Positions 32,211-46,062 of a stretch of DNA of 64,000 bases are shown in pieces. The notes beneath the pieces are model-generated. The model saw only the letters and a program-made list of their open reading frames with translations, was not told the DNA's origin and ran no database searches. The DNA comes from Lethocerus indicus (Eukaryota > Arthropoda > Insecta > Hemiptera > Belostomatidae). How positions within the stretch are numbered: the first letter of the stretch is position 1; each line of letters begins with the position of its first letter. A program made the position numbers and the translations under genes. The stretch spans positions 10,326,442-10,390,441 of the forward strand of contig JACDQD010000008.1 of NCBI GenBank assembly GCA_019843655.1. Direction: 5' to 3'.

Positions 32211-32549
32211 ATGGACAACACAAATTCTATAATTCTAGAGTATTTCTTTCGTCGAAAATAAACATTACAGTTAAAGTTCGTGTACTATCAGCTGGACAGC
32301 ATTCAATTTATAGAGACGCATACTACGTTTTCAGCTGTTTCCCAGGTACACAAACACATGCATTGTTCCTTTATGTATTATGATACAATAAAATTATTTT
32401 TTATTTTTTGTTTTCTTTGCCTAAAATTGAGATACTGTAATTTTAACGTTTTTCTGTCTCCTTTCGCTGGTTTGGTTTTTGCTAGGCGGCTGCTCGCCCC
32501 CTCAGTAGTCACTTTTTCTCCCGATTTAACCCATACCCCGTCAATAGTG

Positions 32550-33330
32550 CACCGCGACGCTAGCGCTCCCCTAAGGGTGGCGCGGGGATGCACTCAACTA
32601 AAGTTCGTTGTGTGCAGGAGCACCGTGACGCTAGCGCCCCACTGAGGGTGGCGCGGGGATGTACTTAACTAAAGTTCGTTGGGATCACGAGCACCGCGAC
32701 GCTATCGCCCCACTGAGGGTGGCGCGGGGATGTACTCAACTAAAGTTCGTTGGGTGCACGAGCACCGCGACGCTATCGCCCCACTGAGGGTGGCGCGGGG
32801 ATGCACTCAACTAAAGTTCGTTGGGTGCACGAGCACCGCGACGCTATCGCCCCACTGAGGGTGGCGCGGGGATGTACTCAACTAAAGTTCGTTGGGTGCA
32901 CGAGCACCGCGACGCTACGCCCCACCTGAGGGTGGCGCGGGGATGTACTCAACTAAAGTTCGTTGTGTGCAGGAGCACCGTGACGCTAGCGCCCCACTGA
33001 GGGTGGCGCGGGGATGTACTCAACTAAAGTTCGTTGGGATCACGAGCACCGCGACGCTGGCGCCCCACTGAGGGTGGCGCGGGGATGTACTCAACTAAAG
33101 TTCGTTGGGATCACGAGCACCGCGACGCTGGCGCCTCACTGAGGGTGGCGCGGGAATGCACTAAACTAAAGTTCGTTGGGTGCACGAGCATCACGACGCT
33201 GGTGCCTCACTGAGGGTGGCGCGGGAATGCACTAAACTAAAGTTCGTTGGGTGCACGAGCATCACGACGCTGGTGCCTCACTGAGGGTGGCGCGGGAATG
33301 CACTCAACTAAAGTTCATTGGGTGCACGGG
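32550..33330. repeat. Minisatellite: 11 tandem copies of a 71-bp GC-rich unit
   Basis: The unit starts CACCGCGACGCTAGCGCCCC and ends in a GTTGGGTGCACGAG-type segment. The 71-base period fits exactly eleven copies from 32550 to 33330. Copies differ by scattered substitutions (for example GGGTGCACGAG, GGGATCACGAG and TGTGCAGGAG variants), and the last three to four copies share changes, pointing to local amplification. Each unit contains an inverted repeat GCGCC...GGCGC around ACTGAGGGT that could form a hairpin. A 71-base unit changes reading frame each copy, so it is unlikely to be coding. It lies 340 bases upstream of the choline transporter start codon. Confidence 0.95.
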
Positions 33331-35131
33331 CACCCCGAACGGCCCTCTGCAAAGTTTCGAAAAACAAAATATTTTATTTTTCAAATTTCGTTTATAGGAG
33401 AGTGTATCTCACATTGGAAGCCCTACTTTATCTTCATTGTTCTTCTTATTTCTTGCATATATAGTACATTTGGGCTTAATATGGTATGATTAATGATTTG
33501 TGTCGATTCATAATTAAATTTATACTCTACCAATACAAGTACCACCATTACATATTCCTACTCAATTACATTAATATTATTAATGAAATACAAAAATATA
33601 CAATTAGCCATAAAACAGCTTTTAACTAGGGCTCGATCAAATAATAGTAATAATAACATAGTACATAGATTCATATAGGTTTAACTAAATCAAAACATTA
33701 TGTTCACACATCATTTATTTCAAAAATATTACACTCGCAATATAATATTATTACAATATCTACAAGGCTCAATTTTTCATTGAATGTTTCATTTATGAAA
33801 TACATAAACCTTTGAAAAGTACCGAAGAAATAGGAATTATTTCAGTAAACTTCCTTCTCTTAAGTAAACCAGATAAATTGAATTAATGATTAATTGTATA
33901 GCAGAATTTATAGTCATATTTTCTTAAATTATCTGTGATCACCTTTAGGAAGCATTCTATAATATTCTATAATCATATAATTCATACAATTTCAATAAAC
34001 ATTAAATTATAAATTTGTGTTTATTCTAGATTTTAATTCATACAAATTAGTTCTATTCTATTACATTTTCAATTTTATGCAATTGATATGTTATAAAGCT
34101 ATAAGTTACATTATTTTATGTAAAGTCTATACAATTCAATTTCAAGAGAAGTCCAATTACAATAGTGTCCAAATAAAAAATAAATAAGACATAAACAGAA
34201 TAACTTTTTGGTATACATAAGGCCTCAAAAATAAATCTTTTGTACACATCATTCTTAACACATATTTCCGATTGAAGCAATACAGTATATCCTAAAATAT
34301 TACTAAAATGAATATTTGTCTAGTGACGAAAGAAAACTACTAGCACAGAATTACTAAGCAAAATAAAAATTCTATCAACATAAGTTTTGAAAATTGAATT
34401 TTCTTTTACCATCTGTCAACCATTTAACCAATTCTGTTTCAATCACTTAGATATGAATGACATAGAAATAATGTCATTATACTGTTATAAATGAATAATA
34501 TAATTGAAGCTATTTTGATGAAAATATGCTATAAACTGTCATGCTTTAAATTATAATTTTTTTATGTGTATTACATTAGTTTTAATGTACAACATGCAAA
34601 CCACTTGGTTCATGAAAATATTGTCCATTTCTACAAGTGATATTGATATTAATTTCTTTCAACTAATGAGCTGAATTGATCTAAATTTTCAGAGGGTTTG
34701 GAAAAAACCCTCAACAAGTAAAAATTGTCTTTAGCCATACTAATGTCATAATGATTACTATCAAAACAGTTGCCCAGTAAATTCAAGGAATAATGTGCAG
34801 TAACAATTTTAATAGTTAATTAATTAACAGTATATTCATGCCATTATGTACATTATATACATACATTCTCTATGATAATATTTCTGCTAAAATTTTACAT
34901 AGGTTTTCATATCCAGATAGAATGTTAAAATAGTAGTAGACCATTATCCTGAAAATTTCATCACTGGGTTCATAAAAGATGACATAAAACAGCAAAACCA
35001 GGATGATGCAAAACTGAGTTATTTTCAATATAACTTTAAGCATAAGTTAATTAACAACACAATCTTAATAATACTTATATATACAAATGCAAATTAGCAG
35101 GATAATACTTCTATAAATAATTAATGAATAA

Positions 35132-35290
35132 GGGAGCCATCATGGCTCTGTGGCTAGAGCGTTTGCCTTGGTGCCATTGAGACCATTAATTCAATTCTAG
35201 TGTACCTCTGGGTGCATTGGCTAAATTAGGTTAATGCACCTATATGTGTTAATGCTATGTTGTAGCTCATTAAATATGAGCAAACAAAAT
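35132..35290 (+). mobile_element. Candidate tRNA-derived SINE
   Basis: TGGCTAGAGCG (35151-35161) resembles a pol III A box. AATTCAATTCT, about 28 bases further on, resembles a B box (GGTTCGANTCC) decayed at CpG. The stretch is more GC-rich than its surroundings and is followed by an unrelated body with a GCTCATTAAATATGAGC inverted repeat and an A-rich end. No target-site duplication was established. A decayed tRNA pseudogene is the main alternative. Confidence 0.35.
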
Positions 35291-36099
35291 AATAAATCAA
35301 ATTCAGAGAATTGAGTACTGGGCAACATATTTATCTAAGTCATACAGTGACCCCTCTCCAGCTTCAGTTATTTCTCTAACAAATTTGTGTCTGAATGTAT
35401 TATACATTTGTATACATACATATATTTACAAAAATATAACATGGCAAATAATTCTGAACATATAGGTTATTCGGATGGGCGAGCCATTGGTCATGTTTAC
35501 ACGCTTGAGTTACTGAGAACAATTTTCTATTCAAAAATTTCATTTGAAATAAGTTTCACTTTGTGATTCAGACAAATATTCTAATATCAATTATGGTACT
35601 AATTGATTTCATCCAGATGAATTATTTATATATAATTTTAGGCAAGTGTAAAAAGTAAACAACAAATTTAATTTGATTTGAAACATCATATTTACTACTA
35701 AAAAAATCATCTTTTACAGTGCCAGTATACAATGATTATACTGTGCATAAATTAATCATAAGAAACAAATACATGTAGCAAATTATTAACATTATTTAAA
35801 TAAAAATAAGAGAGCAAAAAATGGAAACATTTCCATTAGCTTACAATATTGACTAGTTAATTTAACTATTAGCATGGAAATCAAGATTATTTATATTAGT
35901 CTAAAAAGCATGGTAATTTTCAATTCTTCAAGCTTTCATTAATTGAACTTGGTATAGATTATTTTTTAATAAAATTAAGTATTGAAGAAAAAATAAAATT
36001 GCTAATAATTGAAAAAATAAAACTGGAATGAAATTTCATGTTAAATAAAATTCACATTTAACTTTGTACTATACATATTAAACAATTATAGACATAACT

Positions 36100-39000
36100 T
36101 CAGTAACTGCCTAACGTGAGCAGGTCACTTTGGTCATTAACAAGGAAATGGTAAACAAAACTGGCCTTTTTCCTATCGAGGATCTGTTGACTTTTTGCAT
36201 TCTGAGAATCCCTACTTCTTGGTGGATCCCTAATGAAAATGGCTCCAAATAATGTAGCTGAAAAACATGAATACATTTCAATTTTGAGACATGCAACTTA
36301 AATCTATAATAAAAAATTTCACTCATCTAAAATTTTTAGAACAATTCAATTTCCCTTATAATAATTGTGTATTTCATTTTAAACTCTGATGCTCACCAAT
36401 GGTTTTGATATCAAGTCCATTATCATTTGAATGGGAAAGCAACTCCTGAAGAAAAGAGCATAAATACAGAAAAATATTTCTGGTCAGATCAGGAAGTTGC
36501 TGAATAACCTGAACAGAAAGTCATAGAATATAATTATTATTTATTAAAATCAGGAATGTCAGATTAATTCAATGTATTATTTATTTTGTGGATTCAAGTG
36601 AAAAAACTTGCCTGTTTACACTGGATGTAGTTTGATGCAGATTCAGTGCATACACTGTGGAGATTGTATGGTATTACTGGCTCAGCTGTAGATTCAAGCA
36701 GAAGTAACAATGCCTCTGCAACTGAATGGACACTACCAGCTGTTTACAGAAGTTAAGTATATCATATTGAAAATAAAAGTTTCATTATTCACACAAAATA
36801 TCTGTTTCAAGGTTTTATATTGTGTCCCTCTAAGCGACAACCATATTTTACATTAATTATAATCAATCAATTACTTATTTTATCAATTTATATACTAAAT
36901 TTTATGGGGGATGAAGAAGAATTGGACCCTGACAGTCATCTGAGGGGATGACAAGTGCAGACCATCACTCAAACATTTAAACATCACTTAAACTAGTCTA
37001 ACAACAAAATAAAAAAGATCAACAGATATACCATAAAAAGAATAGGGTTCATGAACACTATTAACAAAATAAAAGGATACACAAAGAATCTTGTGACCCA
37101 TTATCCAACCAATTCCTTATTTGAATTAGTTCAGAGTGTAAACCTGGTTGTTCAAACAAATTCCGTTGTTTCAGACCATGCCTATAAAGATAGTCAATGA
37201 GAAACCACACTTCTTTAGGTATCGGGTATAATGAATTTTCCCGCCCTTCTTTTTTGTTCTCCTGCAAAGTTCATCAATTAAACAAGGATTAATCAACAAA
37301 GATGTCAGTGAAGTATTTCATTGAGACAAATATTTGTTTATACTTACATATCTACACATATCTGATAATATATCAAAAATACACTTGTTTTTATTCCTGT
37401 TTAAATATTGATAATGCTTATCTGTTGATAAAAAATATACTAACCAACTCCATTAGTTTACCAATTGGTATTTCCCTAATTGGTACAGTGATATTTGCAA
37501 GAGCTTCCAATGATGACCCAAAGCAACTCCTTTCATAGGTTCCTACAATAAAAATATGTATATAAAAGAGTTTTATAAAAATATTTACAAATTTTCTCAA
37601 TCTAAAAATGATAATAGATTAACTTCCAAAATGTTAACAGCTCTATAAAAATTCTGAAGAGTTGAACCTTACATTGAGGGACAAGTCTTCAATTATAGTT
37701 CAATTCCTGGTGTTGAATTTATGAGACAAGTTTTTTTTAATATGGAAGTCTGAACAAATAATGATGAAATTTCAATTTGTTATAGTCACTTCTTTCTTCA
37801 AAAGAATCATTGAAAATACCTGTTACAGTTATAAATATATCTTTTCCACCATCCAAGTGTAAAACAAGAATGTCATACAGTTTATCTTGTCCTGAGTTTA
37901 ATTTGCAAGCAGACCTCTTATCAACATAAACTTCTAATCTAATATCACATTTTTCCCCTAAAATATATTTGAAATTGAAATTAATAAGACAGTATTGTTA
38001 TTGTTCGTATTAATAATCCATTCAATTAAAGATCCAAGCAGATAAATATAAAAAAATGCTAATATAATTGAGAATGTATAAAATAAAAACACCTGGCATA
38101 ACATTTCCCATGAATGGTTCAATGTGGAGCCATTCCTTACAAAAAGTGGTATCATCTAATTTCTTAATAAATTCAAACTGTACTGGAACCTGAAAAATAA
38201 ATGTGACTAATTTGAAAAATGCATTGCCCCACAGATAGAATAATCATGTATTGTTACAAATAGATTAATTGCAATTATAATGCATAACTAAATAATAAAA
38301 TATGAAGTACTCTTTATGAAGTGCTTAGAAAAAATTTGCCTAATATAGCAATATATTTGAAAACTCCATGCTTCAAAATATATGACCATATATTGCGATT
38401 ATACCTGGCCTGTATTGGCAATTATTAATTCTTTAGTCTGAGGTTCCAGAAAATGAAGAGTATCAAATATAATATCCGTAGTATCAACCATCACTTGTGG
38501 TAAGAACTCATTTTCTAATTTGTCTAGTTTTTTCATTACTTCCTCATGTATCTTCCTGTACTTTACACTATCTATTACACGGACCTGAAAGCAATGACAA
38601 TAAAAGTAATCACCACAAAGGCCAATAATGTAAGATTATAGTTATATAATTGTTAGACAAATGTATAATGAATAATGAAAGATTTGAAATTGTACCTTAG
38701 AATCAAAGAGTGCACTGACAGGCTTGTGATCACTTATTCTCATAATTGGATGACTCCTATACGCTATCTGCTTTATTGACTCTCCTCTCCATAATATACG
38801 ATCACACCAAGCTGGGGCGCGATTTTTCTCACTGAAATCAAAATAAAATCATTAAATCGATCACTGTTTTAAACTAAGAAGTTATTGATAAATCATATAA
38901 AATATTATCCAGTCACCTCGTATCCCAATTATCTGTTCCAGTGTCATACTTGTATGTGGGTCTAAAATTGATGGGTCCTTCTTTATATCCAATGAAAACT

Positions 39001-42000
39001 TGGTTCAAACTTTTCTGCTTCATTAGTTGATCATAATCAAGTACAGTTTTAAAATCTTCATTGTCTATTAAATCTTTGACAATTCTTGGATCAATATCCA
39101 CAATGCGATAATTTAAGTCTCCCAGCCAATATACCTGGCTTGAAGGAAAAAGAGCTCATTGAACATATCAAATATATGAATATACCAACAATACATTAAT
39201 TGAGAGAACTTTTGGATATATTTTTTAAATAGATTAACCAATAAAATCATGTATATCTGTTAGCACAAAATCTTATATAAATATTTTTAAATCTACAAAA
39301 TGTTTGAGATAATATTTTAGTATTCACAATTTAATTTCTGTTTTCCCTAGTTTTTTTTTAATACATTTTCTGTTTAATTATATATATAACAGGATCAAAC
39401 TGCTTTATATGATAAATAATAATAACCCTTATACTCTTGACCAACTCTGTCCATAGTTCTGAGCACAATTAGGAAACACACAGAAGGTATAACATTGAAT
39501 TTGTAAAGGAAGCAGTTTTTCAATAGCTTACTCATGACTTCTAATTGATTTAGGAGGGCGAAATTTAGTAAAAGATGTTCTTGAACAAATATCTCTGTAG
39601 TCTTGATTTCTCCTCTCATATTCTTCCACATGAGCAGCAAGGTGAGAATTAACAAAGCATATTGAAGTATTATAAATTTCAAACCTGACTGCTACACCTC
39701 CTTTGTTTCCCTAAAAATAAGAATTTACATGCCCGTTAATAATAGAGCACTACATGTTTTTATGTGAGCAAATAAATAACTGAATAATTAAAAACTTATA
39801 TGAATGAAATAGAATTTTTGATGAGTATGTCATATTGGATAAGAAAAGAAAATTTTAAATAAAATCTTCTACAAAAACATTACATGTTTTTTAACTTGGT
39901 CATGGCGCACTAAAAAGCGATATAAGGATATTCTTAACTGCACTCCTCAATAATCAATTCTGATTTTTTTTTAAATACAATACAATTTTACAGTTACTAT
40001 CTTGTCTTATAACATTATAGAAAAGATCAAATTGTATGAAATGTAACTGAATGAAAGTGTTTGAATTTTCAGGGATTTATACCACACTCTAACCACTAAG
40101 TTATGCTGAATTTCTATCGCTAACAACTCTGACATTTCTCTTCAATTAATACATCTAAACCTACTGTTTGGAAACAACTTTTTCATGAATAATTAAATTT
40201 GTTGTAGACAACCAGCTGATAGACTAATGTTTTAATTTAAAGCAAATACAAAAATCCCGGCATAAAATAAGTTTAAAATTACCATAAATAAAATGCATAC
40301 CATTTTGCCCATGATGCCAGTCCCAACTGTGTCAACAGCGAGGTTTCTCACATTGTGAGCATGTTTTTCCTGAACGTACACAATTAACATCATGCCCACT
40401 AACCGAATAATTACCACTCTTTTATACTTGGCACCAGTATGCAAGCCATTACATACTGCAGCACTAAAAAAAGTTACTTAATTATATATTTTATAGTACT
40501 TTAATTTCAAGTTAAAGCACGTAACAAGCACATAAGCAGCCTCATTGTGCTACATAAGAAATCTTAAGAGAAAGATACAAATCAAAGAAACCAATCGAAA
40601 AATACATAAATCTTGCATGCTTCAACTGAAATAGTAGAGAAATGCATTCTCCCTTCTCCCCAAATCTCATGTTGAAAGACCCCTCTAATAACTGAAAGTT
40701 GGCTTACTGTTTAGTCTGTTGAACTAGCATGACCAAGCTTCAAAATATTTAATATATTAACAATTAAATATTTATTACAATTCAGAATTTTGTAAATTTC
40801 CACAATAGTTTCTATTTTTGTCCTCAGTTTTATGGCACTCTTGTTGAACATGCAGTGTTCGTTTTAATCAGAGCTTATTATAACAAAGCAGTTAAACAAA
40901 TCAACAACAATTGGGGCATACTTACTTCCATTCGTCTTCTCTAGGAGTATCATTAAACAGGAAAGCTTCCTTTGAAAGGTCCAATTCCTGAAAACCAATG
41001 GCGTACATATCTGGTGGGTCTTCATCATAGGCTAACCAATCTGACAAACTAATCGTAGGAGCTTGCCCATTTACATTCCACGTACCAACGAATACCCTGA
41101 AATATTAGTGTCTTCTCTTACTATGTATGTTTATAATAATTTACAATTCTTTAATTAAATTCATTAGGTATGAGTTAATACATTAAAACTAATAATTTAA
41201 ATGTGTTAAGAATTTTAATTTGTAACTCTTTCTAATCTTGCTTGCCAATTTTACCTGAGCCCCAATAAACAAAAAGTTTCTTAGTAATGAATAAATATTT
41301 CACTTTAATAAATATGTCTGTATACTTGTTGCAGTACCAGAGTGTAAGTGATGTTTAAAGGTGCCCTGATATAGGAAGTACTAATAACTGAACTTAGACA
41401 TTACCCAAGGAAAACATAGTTTAGTAAAAAATATGATGATAATAACAATATCCATTACAATTATAAATTATGATGTCTTTGCAAGTACAGCTTCACGAGA
41501 TTTTGGTACATAACCACCTGAGTGATGTCTCCTGTCTCCTCTCAACAGTTTTTCCCTTTTTCACATAAATAATTACAACATCCCGATTACATTATTATAC
41601 TTTTATTTCATCAGTTATGATCATTATGATCCACATAATAAATTTTATTATTATGTATTGCTAAAACTTCAGCATTAGTTAAAAAAAATTAAATAATTTT
41701 ACCTCAATGATTGAATAAATGTGTAATCATCTTCCTTCATGGACATCTGATACCTGATGACACTTTCTCGAGGAGGAATAGGCACTGCCCCTTTGGCAAT
41801 ACTCTCTCTCGGTAATGCAACATCACTGCTATCTATAACAAACTACCAGAATCATACACATTACTGAATCAATAATAAATATGACTATATTGAATTCTAC
41901 GACAATGCAGAGGGAGTCCCACACATGTAACACAATAACAATTACTCATTAACAATGAATATGTATTATTATAACTACCTAAATTATATATAAAGAATGT

Positions 42001-43653
42001 TCTTTCCCTCAAGAATGTTCTTAAATAAGCGACTTGTAGGATAAACTACTAAGAAATTATAGCAGCACTATCACAATCAATTAAATTTTATCATAATAAC
42101 TTCTCTTTTAGAAATCATCATAGGAACATCTCTCCTATTCACTATTTAAGTGCTAAATATAAATCACATTTATCATTTGAAAATAAAGCAACACTTAGGA
42201 GGAAATTTAATTACATGATGGGATCATATTAATTATCTAAAGATCTCAGGGCAGTAAATTCCAATTTACAATTTGTACATTTGAATTTAATTGTGTAGAT
42301 TGTATTAAATTATTTTTAGTTAAAAATATCATAATTGAATTATTAAATACATTCATAAGAAAATAAAAAATGTAAAGGTGAATATTTTTTCAATTTTTCA
42401 ACACAAAACAATTGAACTATTAAAAATGAATTGTACCTACAGCATCAGGAACATCTTGCTTCTCCTCGGTCATTTCAATTTGGTCAGTTTTGTAGAAATC
42501 ATTCAACCACTGGAAATCATCTTTTGAATCAATCCGTTTTCTAACATCTGTAAAAAACAAAAATCATTATACAGTATACTATTAAAATTAAAAAGTACTA
42601 ACTAAAAGAATATAAATTCTAAATTGTATTACATTCTTATTGACACATAGTTTTCAGTAAAATTTGATAATGAAGTTTATTAGATTTGATTATCATCAAG
42701 TTTGATTATTATAAAACACTGTGGCACTAACCACTACATCAGAAAGAACTCCAAGATAATCTAATACACCTGCACATAGTCTGTAATGCCTGAGAATATG
42801 ATAATTAACCAACTTAAGAAAATATTTGGTTCTGTAGTAAACAAAAATTGCTAATGATTTGGAAAAATATGCAATTTAACATACATACATTCACAATATC
42901 TGAAAAACAAACTAAACCACAATGACAGACTCATGGACAAATTCTTATAATTACCATCAGTAGATTTATATAGTTCATCCACAAAATTGCTTGTCTTTAC
43001 TCCTGGAACCATTTCAAAAAGAAGTTTCACCTTATTTGAAGAAATGTTCATACTAACAAACAAATCAGGACTATCCTTGTGCTTGCTGTCTGTGTCTGAA
43101 ACAAAAATCTTGTCACAAAAAAGTCTAGTGGCACAAAATATATAGTATTAATGGGTCAAATTTATGTACTTCAGACTGAAAGATAAACTTCAGATTGAAA
43201 CAATCGAGCAACCACTTTTAGTGAAACCAAAATACTGAACTTCGAAGTACCTATATCAAACTTGAAATTCGAGTCTATAGGAATAATTTTTTCTACGCAT
43301 AAATCCGTAAGTGTTTGCGGATATGTAGTAGCGAGATTAAACAGTATAAGAGCCGAGGTAGTACCATTGCTGGATAAACACAAAAAGCGTGATTTCCGCA
43401 CCCAATCCTGTAGTAAGCTGGCTTCATGTACCTTGTCTTCATTAAGGAAAATTTAAAAACAATTATACACAATTAAATTAAAATGTAGGGATGACAAAAA
43501 CAACCTTAGTAACTTCTACAAATGTTAATTTCACTTTAGGTGGTTTATACAAAGTAAACAAATAATTCAGAGAATATTGTAGTAGGATACAATAACTGCA
43601 ATACACCCCTGAGGAAGCTTGGACTGGACCAGTGATAGATAATCAGAGCTCAT
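36100..43653 (-). CDS. Ocrl: Inositol polyphosphate 5-phosphatase OCRL/INPP5B
   Basis: Eighteen coding exons, 5' to 3': 43653-43591, 43431-43251, 43095-42955, 42547-42437, 41832-41703, 41096-40926, 40463-40301, 39710-39532, 39138-38917, 38831-38696, 38584-38405, 38189-38093, 37957-37820, 37542-37445, 37261-37081, 36739-36612, 36508-36397 and 36257-36100; 862 residues. Domains: an N-terminal PH-like region (about 15-130), the 5-phosphatase (about 208-500: [48 protein letters not shown]), an ASH domain, and a C-terminal RhoGAP-like domain ([26 protein letters not shown]). It removes the 5-phosphate from PI(4,5)P2 on endosomes, Golgi and forming cilia, with Rab binding through ASH. The intron after exon 16 begins with GC (CAG|GCAAGT), not GT. 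Two adjacent donors exist at exon 15; phase selects 37081. Confidence 0.95.
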
Positions 43654-46009
43654 TGTGTAAACGCTTAATGACGCTGCAAATAATAACAGGGGCGAATGAA
43701 TAACATATAAATAAGAAGAAACAAATAATCCAATAGTAACACCTTATAACCTACAACAAAATTACACAAAGGTTTCGAAACGGCCGACAGTCGATTAATT
43801 CGGAATTTAAACTTGGAAATTACAACCGAAACAAATCACGGCACATTGTCCAACTTCTTTCCACACAACAAATCCTTTTACACATGCCAAAATTCAGCTA
43901 AACATTTAATAATATTCATACTGAGATACAATTCAACCTGACAACAACAAAGGCAATTGGCACCCCTGACCACCACACAAACATTACGTATAATTTCTGA
44001 ACAGTTAAAAAAATACATAAATATTAAATTGACTGTATTGTGTTTGTCAATAATGTGAAAAAAGTTCGAGAGATGTTTAAATTAAAAACAAGTTGTTATA
44101 CTTTCAAGTATAATAGTCAAGTATTAAACAGAAATCTACATTATAGTTTTTAATGAAAGGAATTGAAATGTTTCACAGTTAAATGGAATGGATAAGTCTC
44201 CAGTTTAAAAATGTAAAAAGCGTCTTACGAAATCCTTTTAAATAAGGGCTTAATATGTTCTTTTAATTTCAGGAGAAAATGTTGGAATCTTTTATGCAGT
44301 AAAGTTATTATATTCATGTTTATGACTAGTAGTTAAATAATTTTACAGATTCCGTACATTACTAAAGTGATTAATGCAAAGAAATGAATGGAGAAATTAC
44401 ATGAAGAAATTAATGGAATGGCAAATTGATAGTCCACTAGTAGGGGAAATTTAACACTCCTTTTAAACATCAAGAGATCTATTCAACAATCCTATAAACA
44501 ACAACATGGGGTATTGTTGGGTACAATAACCCAACAAATGAAAGGAGCAAATTGGATTTAAATCACAACCACAGTAATTTATCCAGAAAAAATACTTATG
44601 TAATAGTTGTACAAGGTTTTCAACCCATATGTAGTTCAAGTGTTAAGATTTAAGTTCAATACGAAGGTTTGGATTCCACTGCAAAAGAAAAGGTATTTAT
44701 ATTATAAGTTATTTAATTATAGTTACAGATCTCAATGTGGACTATCCAACAGTGACATATATTGAGTTGAAAGCTACTTATGACAGACATGATGCTGTCA
44801 GGAATATTGGAGTTTAGTGTACCAAGTTACATGTACTCGTGTACCTAATAAATTAAAGTTGAGATTCCACTGTGAACTTATATCATGTAGTTTTTGTTTC
44901 TCTGTGACAGTCCTTCTTGACTCCTTGCCCTTAACTTCTTAAGCAATAAGTTTGAGGAGTAGAGGGACAAAGCATAGGCGAATACCTCTAATTTGACTCC
45001 CTTTACCTGGTTATGTATCCCCCATGAGGATTAATTGGCTCCTATTATTCTTAAATTATGTGGAAGTAAAACAAAAAATAATAAAAAAGTTTATTCTGAT
45101 GCAAACAATCAAATACAAAAACATTAAACATAATTTATTTTGATTTAAGTACTAACAAGGTTAAAATATCAACAGTAAATTAAAACAAAACTCATTTTGG
45201 AAAATTAAACTACTTAGACAAAAAACAAAATAAAAATTAACAAAGTCAGTAGAATAATTAAGTAAGCATCTTCGCCACAGGAAGTTGTAATTTTTCAAAA
45301 GAAGAGAAGGAAATAGTGTTCAGAAAAAAGACAAAGTGAGTGCAGGCACTCTGGCTGGACGATTCTATTTTACTATTAAACTAACATGTTTTTTTTAAAT
45401 TATAATAAAAAAAAAAGAAAAATACACATCTTCCTAGAATACAAAAATAAAATTACCTTCCTGATAACAAATGTTCCAAGTTATTGTGATCATGCCCATA
45501 ACAAAATAAGATACACTTGCTTAACATTAATACATAATCAAATGCCTAAAGACAAAACAAAATAATGAAATGACTAACAGAACATTTAAATTAATCCTAA
45601 AGGAATTTTTAAATACCTACATTTAACAAATAATAATTCCACTTTGGTCACTGGATTAACTCCTCCAGAATTAAAACTTGTAACAAAACTGAACTTACAA
45701 GAATGAAATAAACCTTATCACCATTTATCTCATGTTTTAAATGATAAGACACGGAATATAAGCAAATAACAAAACCACAAAAAAGTTTCAAAATTAGCTG
45801 TTGCACAGCCAAACAGAAAGCAATAAATAATAAGCGGCCAGATAATAATATCCTTTAATATATTTCAACTTAACAGTCTTACTTATCACACATGTAAGGA
45901 ACAATAAAAACTAAGGCAAGATTCTTATAAACAAAAATTCAGTACAATCTTAGGTGTGGGTGTGTGTGTGTGTGTGATTTTCAACACTCATCAACTTTTG
46001 GTATCATAT

Positions 46010-46062
<53 letters not shown>

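Larger units (their letters stand above)
32211..36099. other. Intergenic region between the choline transporter 5' end and the OCRL 3' end
   Basis: From left to right: the transporter promoter region (32211-32549), the minisatellite (32550-33330), then 2.8 kb of very AT-rich DNA with no coding potential, holding a tRNA-like SINE candidate near 35132-35290. CpG-rich sequence stops at about 33,360, immediately after the minisatellite. Confidence 0.6.

Noticed and set aside
32550..33330. CRISPR-like array
   Set aside because: Units are directly abutting 71-base tandem copies with no unique spacers, in a eukaryotic genome.
35132..35290. Functional tRNA gene
   Set aside because: The A and B boxes are both degenerate and no cloverleaf with a 7-bp acceptor stem can be drawn.
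37655..37745. SINE with a good B box (AGTTCAATTCC) in an OCRL intron
   Set aside because: No A box at the right distance. A single 11-base match is weak evidence.
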